Shown here one piece after another: positions 33,082 to 42,995 of a DNA stretch of 64,000 nucleotides. The notes below the pieces were generated by a model. That model was not told where the DNA came from, did not search any database, and was given only the letters and a program-made list of their open reading frames with translations. Numbering within the stretch: position 1 is the stretch's first letter; each line of letters starts with the position of its first letter. The DNA comes from Astrocystis sublimbata. Lineage: Eukaryota; Ascomycota; Sordariomycetes; Xylariales; Xylariaceae. The stretch is from assembly GCA_022453515.1 (NCBI GenBank), contig JAJNNY010000003.1, positions 930,001 through 994,000 of the forward strand. The letters run 5' to 3'. The translations under genes and the position numbers were made by a program.

Positions 33082-34907
33082 TCAGGTCGAGACAGGCGTA
33101 ACAATATCCAACTCGCGGCATTCGACATCTCGAGGCTGAAACACCAGATACGGTCCGTTATGAGTAGCAGTGAGCGTATCAAACATTTCAAACTCTTCGA
33201 CACTTTCACCACGTCCAGGCAGCCGCATGGACCGGGTCCCTAATTGACCAAGCCTTCCCGAGACACGCTCAAAGTCAAAGTACCACAACGTCTTTGCGAC
33301 CACCATGCTCGTTTCCAGGTATGCCAGCGCCTTCCCGACACATGAGCGTGACCCCAGGGCGAATGGAATGAACGCTTCGCGCATGAATTTCTGTGCCGAT
33401 TCATCTATGCATCCTTCGCTAGATGATGCGGGCATCCAACGCTCAGGCTCGAATCTGAAAGGGTCTGGGAAATACTGCTCGTTGTGATGAAGTGCATACA
33501 CATTGACCCCTACTGCAGTACCCTTAGGTATGACATTCCCGTCAACTATCAGTGGCCCATTGCCTTCTTCTTCGGGAGCTAGCTGCCGCCAGAGCGTCCC
33601 GGGAGCGGGAGGGCAGAGCCTCATGGCCTCGTATAGACATGCACGCAAATACGAGCAGCCCGCTAGGGCCGGGCCTCGGATTTCGGCACCATTTCTGAAT
33701 GCTGAACGAACTTCGTCCGCAAGCTTGCGATAGCAATTTGGGTTCCTGGACAAGTAATATAACGTGGCACTAATAGCTGTGCTTGTTGTGTCACCTCCTG
33801 TGGTCGGCCGTCAATATCATAATATGTCTGCCGTGAACGAGACAACAGCAACAGCAACGAACAAACAACGTACCAGCTATGAAGAAGAAGATGGCTTCGC
33901 TCCACATGTCATTCGGCTGGATCGCACGAGTTGGATCATCTGTGCCGCTGGCGACGAAGGAATAGAAGTCTTTGCTGTCGTCCTTATCCCGAGCTGAACG
34001 TAGACGGATCATCTTGAAGAGCAAACTGATGAACCCCCATCTCATGGGAAGGAAAAGAATATTAAGAGGGAACTGGAGGTAGAACCGTGGAAGCCACGAA
34101 AGCTGCATGGTGACATTGAATCGGAACATATCACGCGCAATCGCTGGAGGTAGAAATCGGTTAGTTTCAGACGTCTGCAAATGTAGAGCATAGCCAAACG
34201 ACAGGAACGAGATGATGTCAAATGTCAGCCATTGACTTCTCTGCTTTAAGTTGACTGGGGCTTTTGCCGATGCCAGGATGTTTTGGAGGAAGATATCAAC
34301 CTGTTCAATGACAGTCGGCTCAAACATTCGCATGGACCGCTTCGTGACTGCCAAGCTGACAAGCTTCCGTTTCGAACGATGCTTCTCTCTGTCTGTCTCG
34401 TTGAAGATATTATGGACACCTGGAGACTCCTGGACTGCCCTATACAAGTTGGCTTTTGTGACTCTTTCGTTGTGGTATATATCTGTGCCTGAATGAGACA
34501 TCTGTCGACAAGAAAAATAAATGCCAACAAGAAGTATTACCATGAAGAGCCGACACCGTGTTGAAGACCAACTTATTTGGCCCGTGTCGGACAACAGATC
34601 CTGTCCCTGGTTATTACATCGATAGCACCCAGGGCATGAGACTTACCATATTTCAGATGGTCTTTCAGTGTTGCCACATGGAGTTGCTTTCTTAAAGCAT
34701 GATAAGCCCCATAACCGTCGTATAGATGGGCAAGAAGCGGTCCAGGATATGCGGATAGCGAGTGCAGCAGGTACTGATAGCCAGCAAGGATCGAGACCTT
34801 CCAAGCGCCATGTTAGTAGGTACTAAGTCATCCCTTCTAGAGGCGGGTGTTACCAGGGTAATCAGGACTGCTACGCCAATCACAGTATTACCAAACTCAA
34901 GAAACAT
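33082..34907 (-). CDS. Cytochrome P450 monooxygenase, intact
   Basis: Five exons join in frame to 533 residues: 34907-34854, 34797-34647, 34606-34541, 34488-33874 and 33797-33082. All introns are GT..AG (52-76 nt for the three last-mapped). A membrane anchor spans residues about 5-40, followed by the proline-rich hinge YPGPLL. All catalytic landmarks are present: I-helix AGGDTT at 295-300, ExxR (EAMR) at 352-355, the FRFEPERW block, and the haem-binding FALGSRSCVG with Cys448. It resembles fungal P450s of secondary-metabolite pathways, such as isotrichodermin-type hydroxylases, but substrate cannot be inferred. It is anchored in the endoplasmic reticulum and needs a P450 reductase. It is the only apparently intact gene in a patch with an MFS stub, a frameshifted reductase and an oxidase fragment, so it may be a survivor of a decayed cluster. 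Confidence 0.9.
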
Positions 34908-35251
34908 CTTTTCCCAGAAAGCCAAGTGACTGAAGGCCTAAGAAGAAGAAGTTGGGTGGTCGAATAGGGGCTAGATGTTTGTATATGATCAGTTGGGATG
35001 GTCAAACCCTAGATGATCGAGGGACTGGTAGTGATTTGCACTTCAAGGGGGTTGAGACACTAATCACCCAGCCAGACAGCTTTGCAGCTTTCTGTATCTC
35101 TTTGGCTTTCCAGGCCGGCCAACAACGCACGCTACCCGATGTATTTGGCCTACGTCATTTCGAAAGTTCATTGTCTTTGGGGGCTATGTATTGGAACAAA
35201 GCGACAGCTCCATGAAAAAACAAATTGTAAAAAACTAGCGAAATCACCACC
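34908..35251. other. Divergent intergenic region of P450 and MFS remnant
   Basis: 344 bases between divergent start codons, the arrangement expected of co-regulated cluster genes. No specific factor site is identified. Confidence 0.45.
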
Positions 35252-35581
35252 ATGTCCTCTTCATCTACCCCAGACCCCGGAACTCGCCCCCACGAAGTGA
35301 ACACTACCACGGATCGCGCTGGCGATGAGAAGGCGGATGACTCGCAACAGCAGCCCGACAGCCACGATGCTCTCGACACAGAGCGGAAGATGACGGGTAT
35401 CAAATGGGCCATCTTTATCGCATCCCTAATCTCATCTACGTTCCTGTATGCTTTTGACAACACGGCAGTCGCCAATGTACGACCTAGTATAGCATTGAGT
35501 CCAGTGTATTTAAGCTCAGTGGCCAACATAGTGACCAAACTGGCAGGTCCCAAGCAGAAGGATTACAGATTAGCTACCTAA
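35252..35581 (+). pseudogene. Truncated MFS transporter remnant (N-terminus only)
   Basis: The frame encodes 109 residues. Residues 1-47 are the hydrophilic cytosolic tail of a drug/metabolite MFS transporter. Residues about 48-75 (TGIKWAIFIASLISSTFLYAFDNTAVANVRPSI) match the first membrane helix and the conserved DNTxVA block. After VRPSI the sequence loses all similarity and ends. An intact transporter of this type has about 500-600 residues and 12-14 helices; none of the remaining helices is found before the minus-strand reductase begins at 35826. The 5' end looks intact with a normal start. This is read as a 3'-truncated gene. A rare intron at the GTACGA after the helix cannot explain the loss, because no later exon is seen. 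Confidence 0.75.
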
Positions 35582-35825
35582 TTAACGTCAGAGGGTATCG
35601 ATTCCCGGGCCTAAGTCTGCCCTCGCTTAGAGGTGGTTATTGCAATTTAAGATGATATTCGATGAAGGGTTTGCCCTAGAGTGTAGAGATCCAGCCGTGG
35701 TCAAGTACCTTGGCGTCTGTTAGTAATGCTCAGTTACCATAGGTAGTTCAAGAATAAGGATCAGGTACTCTAGTCTCTCCCCCAGCTTCTTCTATAGATA
35801 TTAATTAATTAAGTAATCATCTCCC

Positions 35826-37173
35826 TCAGTAAACATACACCCTTTTTATCTCAGCCATCTCCCCCGCGTCTTCGAGCCCACGCAACCCCTCAACCACACC
35901 AGCCACCGACTCTTCGAGCGACGTCCAGCTCGGCCTTCCACTTCCAAGGTCCCGCAGCAGCTTCTCGGCGGCAGGCCGCGCCTCGAATTCGTGCGGGCTC
36001 TCGGCGTAGAGAAAACCGGCCGGCAGACGTGCCAGTCGGACCGGGTCGTCGGCCAGCAGCCGGCGCAGCACCGCCAGCACCGCGCCCCAGTTGCAGCGCG
36101 CAGCAAAGCAAAGGCAAAGATGCGCCGGCCGCGCACATTGCCCAGCACCGCCGCCGCCAGGTGCAGGCGGCCCACGTCCTGGACGTCAACGAAATACTCT
36201 GGAGGATACGCCCCGATGCGCGCGTTAGCCCTGTCTCTGTACGGCCGGTTTGAGGAGTGGGGAGGGGAAGGGGGAGGGGAAGCATACGGCACATGATCTT
36301 GCGGTGAAAGTCCACCACCTGGCCTCTATACAGCAGGGCGACCATGGCGGTGGTGCTAGGGTACCCCTGATTTACCGGATCCAGTGACTTGCCCAAGGTC
36401 ATATCTGGCAATACTGCCTTACAGCTCGGCCGTCAGTAAAGCCATACGATGGTTGGTTAATATCAGGGAGGCACCAGACAAACCCGTATTTACGACCATG
36501 TCGGGCCGTAGGTGGGCATTGTCACGATAGTATTTCCAGACCGCCTGCTCGACCTGCGTCTTGCTGGCCGAGTAAACAGCATGTGCGCGATCGGGCGTGT
36601 ATGGAGGCGGAGCCCAGGCAGCGCGGACGGCATCCTCGTTGTAGGTCGCCTCGGTGACGACGACGCCGGGTTGGCCCACCTCAGCCATCACGGCGGCGGT
36701 CGACGACGAGCAGTAGACGAAGCGCGTGGTGCTCGGCTCCTTGTACGCGGCCTCGAGAGCATTGAGTGCAAATTGGACTGCGACTGGGATGACCTCGTTG
36801 GGGTCATGCGACAGCGTCAGGATGGACGCCGTATGCACCACGGCGGAAACCCCTGTAGCGTGGCGCGGCCGCTTAGCAACAACGGCGGCAGCTGTCGCGG
36901 GGATGGGACTGACTTGCCTCGCATGGCCTCGTCGAATGCGCCGGGGACGGCCATATCGGGTACTGGGAAGAATTCGAATCGGCCCAAGCCGTACTTGGTG
37001 TCGAACAGGGTGGTCATCCAGGCGTCCTTCCCGGCATCTCGCACCGTGCCTCGGACCCGGAAGCCGTGCTGGAGGAATTGGTTGGTAACGTGCGAACCAA
37101 TAAAGCCGTTGCACCCCGTCACCAGCACCGTGGACCCGGGCGGGATAGCCCAATCCTGAGTGGCGGCCGCCAT
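35826..37173 (-). pseudogene. NAD(P)-dependent epimerase/reductase with internal frameshift
   Basis: Exons read as 37173-36918, 36852-36484, 36413-36293 and 36230 onwards. The N-terminus carries the Rossmann motif TGCNGFIGSHV, and the YSASK block (YxxxK catalytic pair) lies in exon 2. Exon 4 carries PPEYFVDVQDVGRLHLAA. This pattern fits extended short-chain reductases of the aldehyde/dihydroflavonol reductase type. Intron 1 has a GC donor (GCAAGT) and CAG acceptor. In exon 4 the frame breaks between about 36110 and 36090. Upstream codons end at IFAFALL and the conserved continuation (residues LAVLRRLLADDP) is only in another frame, running to a stop at 35826. No intron of realistic size bridges the break, so a one- or two-base indel, or a sequence error, is inferred. 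The rest of the gene is well preserved, suggesting recent loss. Confidence 0.75.
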
Positions 37174-37540
37174 CTGCCGTAAGATATTAATTTATGTAGA
37201 TCGATCTTATTACAATCTACTAGTAGGCCGGCCTGTTTCAAAGGGAATAACAGCTTCGCTAGAGGCATCTCAGCAACGGGCTTTTACAGGAAAAGCTGCT
37301 TCGTTGTTGGCTTATTTCTACTTGCGTGCAATCAGTGTAACACATGAAATATAGAACCGACAGACTGCCATGTTGAAACCCACTCCGAGCATCGCAATAA
37401 TGACCGTGTATCGCGATCGTTGTTTTACGCGGGATAAAGACCTACCGAGTTACTCATTAGAACTCCGAGCTCAAAGTGTTCGTTCTGGATCCGCAATACA
37501 ACCACAACCAACTCGAAACTCCGAGTTCAAAGCCTGGGTT
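37174..37540. other. Intergenic between two pseudogenes
   Basis: 367 bases between the reductase start and the 3' end of the oxidase fragment. Nothing recognisable is seen. Confidence 0.45.
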
Positions 37541-37913
37541 CTAGTTGTGGTAGTGCCACGAGTCGACCATCCGCGGGTGGATCTTGAGCTCGAAACTCGT
37601 GACGATGCCAAAGTTATGGCCGGCCCCTTGCGTACCCCAGAACAGGTCTGCGTGGCTCGTTGAATTGACGCGGATCGTCGTCCCATTAGCAAGCACAACA
37701 TTGAGATTAGTGAGATTGTGGCTAATTAAGCCGTACAAGTCTTCATTGTGGCCGTGGCTACCGCCCAGGCCGGGTCCCATCATACCGACGCAGTCACAGC
37801 TGCCAGTGGCTGCCATCGAGGTTAGTATTGCACCTTGCCAACATCGGTATAGGGACAGACTCACTGGCGACGAGACCCTGATCCCACAAGTATTTTAGCA
37901 CCCATGATATAGG
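37541..37913 (-). pseudogene. Fragment of a berberine-bridge-type FAD oxidase
   Basis: Two exon pieces, 37913-37865 and 37809-37541, joined by a 55-nt intron with a CTAAC branch. Together they encode about 105 residues. The piece reads through LWDQGLVATTGSCDC and GPGLGGSHGHNEDLYGLISH to LFWGTQGAGHNFGIVTSFE, which is the middle of the FAD-binding (PCMH) domain. The N-terminal flavin-attachment region and the whole C-terminal substrate domain are missing; an intact enzyme has about 480-600 residues. Upstream of 37913 a TAG is in frame, which could also be an acceptor site, but no preceding exon is recognisable. It would have been an oxidase in secondary metabolism. Orientation matches the neighbouring reductase. 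Confidence 0.8.
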
Positions 37914-38761
37914 CTAGACACGCAACACAAGCAAGCAAGCGCTCTCCCTCCACAGATGTGGCTTCAGCTGCTCATCGAAGCACTGATTCTCGCACCTGCT
38001 TAACCAGGTTAGGGAAGCTCCTGTCTTGCTTGTTGTACAAGAATCATACACAACTTAATCAACTTCATCAAGGATGACAAGAAATCAAAGCAGACAAGCA
38101 AGTACCCGGTGTTTGCGAATATTATTTTCTATTCTCCAACACGTGCAACGCCTTTAGCTGTGCAACACAGTCGTTTCGTAGCCCAAATTCCAGCCCAGCT
38201 GCGCCATATCGCTGAATGCATTTGCGAACCGTCTGACTGGCCAGCTGGTATAACTCATACATACAATAGTCCTGGAAAGATAAAAGAAAGAACAAAGAGA
38301 ACAAGACAGAGGGCAATGATCCCACTGTTCTCATAGACGCCGTCTCCTAATGCTAATAGACGCGCTTTTCGCGTCAATGTCGTGAGAAACTCTATGGTGT
38401 GACCCGGCGAGATCGGTATCAAGTCAGCTCTTGACTGCGCCGCGCCGAAGCGCCCTCAGTCCTCACTTCTCGACACGGGTAAAACCTAGTGGCGGGAACT
38501 GTACAGTTGGAGACAAAAGATTCCATCGAAACCTGTCCTCCGCGGACGTACTTGAAACTGCTAACAACCCTGTCCCACGGATCTTGATTACTTCAATATT
38601 AACGACAGCTGGTCCGTGGCCCAGCTAAAAGAAACCTCTAACTTCGGGGGGTTCGATCGCCACCTAGTGATCGTAACCAGCGCCTCGTTGCCATGGACTG
38701 GGGCTGCATATTGTGTTAGCAAAGGCGTGTATGTATATATATTGAATGACCATGAGAATAT
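37914..38761. other. Intergenic, no gene seen
   Basis: Nothing recognisable between the oxidase fragment and the FLC gene. Frames on both strands are short. Confidence 0.5.
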
Positions 38762-40984
38762 TTACCTTGCGTTGTTTTGTGCCCTGAAACTTGCAGGGGT
38801 AGAGTTATTCTGAGACCGCATGGCGGCGGCCGAGGAAGGGCCATACGGGCTTTGTGACCTGTTTGAGTTGCTGCTGGCGGGAAACAATGGTACTGACGCT
38901 TCCACCGGTGAACGACTTGGACTCTGGTACTGTGATCCCTGAGATCCCGGAGGGGGCCCAGCGGGGATACTCAGACGCGAACTATCGGTCCGTCGTCTCA
39001 TGGAGTCGGACGAGATCGATTCGTTATCATCGTCCAGGTCCAATCCAGGCTTGTAGTAACCGCCAGCCTTGTCGCCTCGAGCAGTCGCTGCTAGAGCATC
39101 AAGCTCCGTGGTGCCTGTCAGCTGAGATTGAGACTTCATGAATGATGTTCGGTCGTCGGCCATGAATTGGTAACGGCCATCGGGGTTCTTGCGGTAGAAG
39201 ACCAGAGCTGTAGAAATTAGGACCATGAGCAGCAGGACCGTGGCGAAAATGGCGTTCAAGAAGAAGAGGATCAAGCCGATAACACCATTGACGATGGCAG
39301 GTTGATCGAACACATCGGAGAAGATCAAGATGAAGATCGAGTTGATGAAGTTGACGGAAGCAATCGAGATGTTGAACGTGTTGGTGCTCTTGTCCATCCA
39401 GGGTCGGAGTACACTCACACCAATGAGTGCGCCGGCTTCGATCAGAAGCAGGCCAATGGCTTGAACATTTCCTTTGCCTTGGGCAAATGCAACGAACAGA
39501 GACTTGATGAAGGTATAGGTGAGTAGTGGGATCACGAAGTAGTAGGCCGATGCCCGGAATTGAACGTAGAGGAAACCCCATTTGTTCAACGCGTGCGGGT
39601 CCGAAAACAGGATGTAGGCAGGGTTGCGGTGCATGGCAACCGACCGGCGTGCAATACGAACAACTTTGAGGGCAGCCCATCCGAGGGTGACTGTCATGCC
39701 GACCAGGAAGAAGATAGCCAGTACAACTTCGGCAGGCGAGTCAATCTGAGTAAACTCCCAAAGACAGAGGACGGTCATCTGAGGATATCCCAGCAGAGTC
39801 AATCGGAAGAGAATACCCTTCAAGATTGTGAGCCATCCGTTGCGGAACTCGAGGAATGTGTCGCTCTTCATCCACTTCTGCTTGGCGGCCAGCTCAACGA
39901 ATCCCTTGAATGCAACAATGCCAATAATGGTGAAGGTGACCAGCAGACAGTAAAATACCAAACCTGTCAGGAACAAGTTCGTGGTCTCAATACCAGCTCT
40001 GAACGCAACACGCTGGATGCCATAGACGATGAAGCTTCCAGAACCTGTCATGACATTGCCTCGTTTCGCTAGCTCGGTGGAAGCCCGAGGGAGGAGAGAT
40101 GCCGATCTTCGGTAGAGATCAACTGCCATGTCTGGCAGCATGGAGAGAGCACGCTTCTCAACCTGCACTGAGACCGTCGTCAATGAATCAAAGATGGTGG
40201 AAGGAGTGCCACCAGTCGCGCGCTGGTACCAGGTGAAGATATCTTGCAAGAAGTCTACGCTGATGACACCCATTGTCCACTGGAAATCCTGTGTCCAAGA
40301 CTGAACGACAGGGGGGAGGTGCACGCTCATCATGCCTATTATCGCTTGGTTTTGGAAGAAGCCGAAGAGGGATAAAGCACCGGAGGCGATATGAGCGGCA
40401 GCATTGGAGTGGCCCAGACCGTTCAAGACGGCAGAGGAGCAGAGAACAATGCCAGCGATGACAGCAAGGGTCCATTTCACTGCCAGCAGGTTCACAGTCT
40501 TGCCGTTAGAAACATCAGCCTCGACACAAGCCACAAGCGCCTTAGTATCCCTATTTCTCAGGACGACGCGAACAGTGGCATCTAGATCAGGGAAAGTGAA
40601 AGCAATGCCGGGCACCAACTCCTTTGCGCTTGGGTCGACGTCGAAGTTGAATTTGAGCGGAATTTTACCAGCAGTCATAGGGCAAAGACCTTGAAGTCCA
40701 ATGTCGCAGGGGTTGATGGTTTGCTGAATAATTTGGTAGCCGTAAGCGACGACTGTCACGTCGAAGTTCACGAATCCTTCGACGGAGGATGTGGCAACAA
40801 CACTAACGGCCGCAGAGTTATTGTTCGGCGTGTAAACCACATTGAAGAGACTGGCCGTGAATTGCGAGTTCGCGCTGCAGGAGTTTAGGGAGGTCGACTT
40901 GAGCATAGGCTCTGCAACAGCACCTTGCAGTAGTGTCGTCAGAGCGGACAGCCATATGACTGGCCGTAAGCTGGAAAACCTCAT
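38762..40984 (-). CDS. TRP-like / flavin carrier (FLC) membrane protein
   Basis: One frame of 740 residues. Residues 1-24 are a signal peptide. Residues about 25-170 form an ML-like domain (for example SLNSCSANSQFTASLFNVVY, NPCDIGLQGLCPM), with the paired cysteines usual for the family. A TRP-like membrane region follows with about nine to ten helices between residues 170 and 620, including SGALSLFGFFQNQAIIGMM and GVISVDFLQDIFTWY. The cytosolic tail (about 630-740) is Ser/Pro-rich and disordered. Yeast Flc1-3 are proposed to carry FAD into the endoplasmic reticulum, and related fungal proteins (Pkd2/TrpY-like) act in calcium signalling, wall integrity and polarity. The transported molecule cannot be read from the sequence. 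The start has a normal context and no intron is needed. Confidence 0.9.
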   Translation of the reverse strand: MRFSSLRPVIWLSALTTLLQGAVAEPMLKSTSLNSCSANSQFTASLFNVVYTPNNNSAAVSVVATSSVEGFVNFDVTVVAYGYQIIQQTINPCDIGLQGLCPMTAGKIPLKFNFDVDPSAKELVPGIAFTFPDLDATVRVVLRNRDTKALVACVEADVSNGKTVNLLAVKWTLAVIAGIVLCSSAVLNGLGHSNAAAHIASGALSLFGFFQNQAIIGMMSVHLPPVVQSWTQDFQWTMGVISVDFLQDIFTWYQRATGGTPSTIFDSLTTVSVQVEKRALSMLPDMAVDLYRRSASLLPRASTELAKRGNVMTGSGSFIVYGIQRVAFRAGIETTNLFLTGLVFYCLLVTFTIIGIVAFKGFVELAAKQKWMKSDTFLEFRNGWLTILKGILFRLTLLGYPQMTVLCLWEFTQIDSPAEVVLAIFFLVGMTVTLGWAALKVVRIARRSVAMHRNPAYILFSDPHALNKWGFLYVQFRASAYYFVIPLLTYTFIKSLFVAFAQGKGNVQAIGLLLIEAGALIGVSVLRPWMDKSTNTFNISIASVNFINSIFILIFSDVFDQPAIVNGVIGLILFFLNAIFATVLLLMVLISTALVFYRKNPDGRYQFMADDRTSFMKSQSQLTGTTELDALAATARGDKAGGYYKPGLDLDDDNESISSDSMRRRTDSSRLSIPAGPPPGSQGSQYQSPSRSPVEASVPLFPASSNSNRSQSPYGPSSAAAMRSQNNSTPASFRAQNNAR

Positions 40985-41650
40985 GATGTTGGAGGGTTGA
41001 CGGTTGCGTGATGAACTTCGATATTGTGAGTGTCGAAATATTGATCGCGGTTACCGATGAGATGTCTCTAGAACGAGACGGCCGCGATGTATCAAGCTCA
41101 AAGATCGTGGGCAATCGGTGACATGGGCGAGCCAGGCGAAGATTGTCTCAAACAAAGAAACAGGGTGGCCGGGCGGTCGTTCTGCCGGATATCCGCCACA
41201 GACGTCGTCCGAATCGTCGCGACGTGGGCAATGTCTGCGGGCGAGCGAGGGCGGTCGGCGTTCTAGCAACTGTGCCGTCCCTAGATCTTATGGCAATAAA
41301 GCGTGCTGCTAAAGTTCGTAACGAGCGTGTACGTGTCGCTCTCGGAGAGTCGCCGGGAAAAGGGGTGACTCGGAAGGGTATCGAAAAGAGGTGGACGAAG
41401 CGAACGACTGGTCCCCTTCGCAGAACGGGATTGTACAGGTCGTGATACAGTCGTCGACCAGAGTCAGGCACGATCCAGAGGGTCGAGAAAATCGAAAAAG
41501 GGTCGTAAAGGGTGGAAATTAGTGGAGGATGTGGCAGGCGAAGAGAAATGGGGTTTCAGAGAGTGACTTTGGTCGGTGATGTAGTGTAGTTTGCTAAGGT
41601 GAGGAAGAGGGAGGAGACAGCTGGACCAGCGCGAGAACAGGTAGTAGGAA

Positions 41651-41673
41651 GGTGCAGTGGTGCAGTGGTGCAG
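41651..41673. repeat. 8-bp tandem repeat GGTGCAGT, about 3 copies
   Basis: Nearly three perfect copies of GGTGCAGT lie upstream of the FLC gene. No function is assigned. Confidence 0.75.
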
Positions 41674-42970
41674 CCGGCTCACTAGTAGCCTGTCACGCTG
41701 TGTCGTTGCCTAGACGGGCGAGATTTGGGGGGGCGGCTAGGTGGCTTGGAGGCTTGGACGGACGAGCGTTGGGCGAAACCAGGTCGTGTAGCAGACAGGA
41801 AAGGGGACGAAGTGGAGACCCAGGTACAGATCGGAACAAGGGACCAGAGGGTGGGCCAGCCTGCCCAATCCGGCTAGTCACAGACAGATCTTGCCGAGCT
41901 TGTGATGCACAAGTGGTGACGGTCCGTTATAGTCTGGCGCTACAGACGCTAGCCTGACGATCACAGCACTTGACGGCTGGTCTCGGTGGGTTCATCAGCC
42001 AGCTGCAACAATTCCAGTTTGCTGTTGTCCCAGCCAGCGAGCATGAAAAGAGGAACGCAGAAGTAAATTACGCGTCGACACGGCACGGGAAGGAGTTGAG
42101 CAAGTACCTAAAGTACCTACCTAAGGTACATATGTACTCGGATACAGTAAGTAACACTCACGTCAGGTCCGGTACCTAATCGACAACTCCGCGATGACCT
42201 GTAAATAGAAAGAGCCCAGGATGTGTGCAGTCTGCTCGATACTAATGCATCACATACTACATAGTACCTACCTAGGTACCTGTGGGAAGTGCCCTCATTT
42301 CTCACGATATCTACTCCTCGAGACGCACATGGCGACTTGCGAGCATGGCGGCTGGGTTTTTCTCGATAGACACGAACGTTAGCGGGTAGATAGCGGGCCG
42401 CCCAGACGAATGGTGGCTGCACGCAGGCCCAGCCAGGGCATTGCCCAGCTCGCCGGTGCTGGCCAGCGTACCTAGGCCTCCTGGGCACAGCGCCAAATTA
42501 ACTAGAGGCATCAGCTTGGCCCGCTCTCTTGATCCCATTCGTGTTGTGCTGACGTCGTACATAAGTCTGTTCGTCTGTTGTGAGATCACCATTGCGGCTG
42601 TTTATCCAAAGATGCCCTATGCGACCTGCCCCGACAACGCCCGATTGCTGGTTGAATCCTCGATATCGATGTGCTACATGATGATACAGTAGGTACCGCA
42701 TATGGCAGTGTAGGGCAGATCCATGCATAATTCGTGGCGAGGGGTGGTCAAGCTGGATTGCGTTTTAGAAAACAAAACAGGTTGTGCAGCACGACAATGT
42801 CACGATGGTACCTAATCATTGCATCATAGGACATATAGGTCTGCAAGATGGTACCAGCCTCGCCAGCCTATCCCGAGAATTTCTACACGTAGGCCAACCA
42901 CCCAATGCAAAACAGCCCAGCTCGCCAGCTAGCTACGGTTCACCGCATCAACACTCGCAAGGCAGTGCAA

Positions 42971-42995
42971 GTGCAGTGCCGTGCAGTGCCGTGCC
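42971..42995. repeat. 10-bp tandem repeat GTGCAGTGCC, 2.5 copies
   Basis: Two and a half perfect copies in non-coding DNA. The core GTGCAGT also occurs in the 41651 repeat. Confidence 0.75.

Noticed and set aside
38640..38680. GGTTCGATC T-arm-like match
   Set aside because: The five bases on either side do not form a stem and no upstream arms fit.
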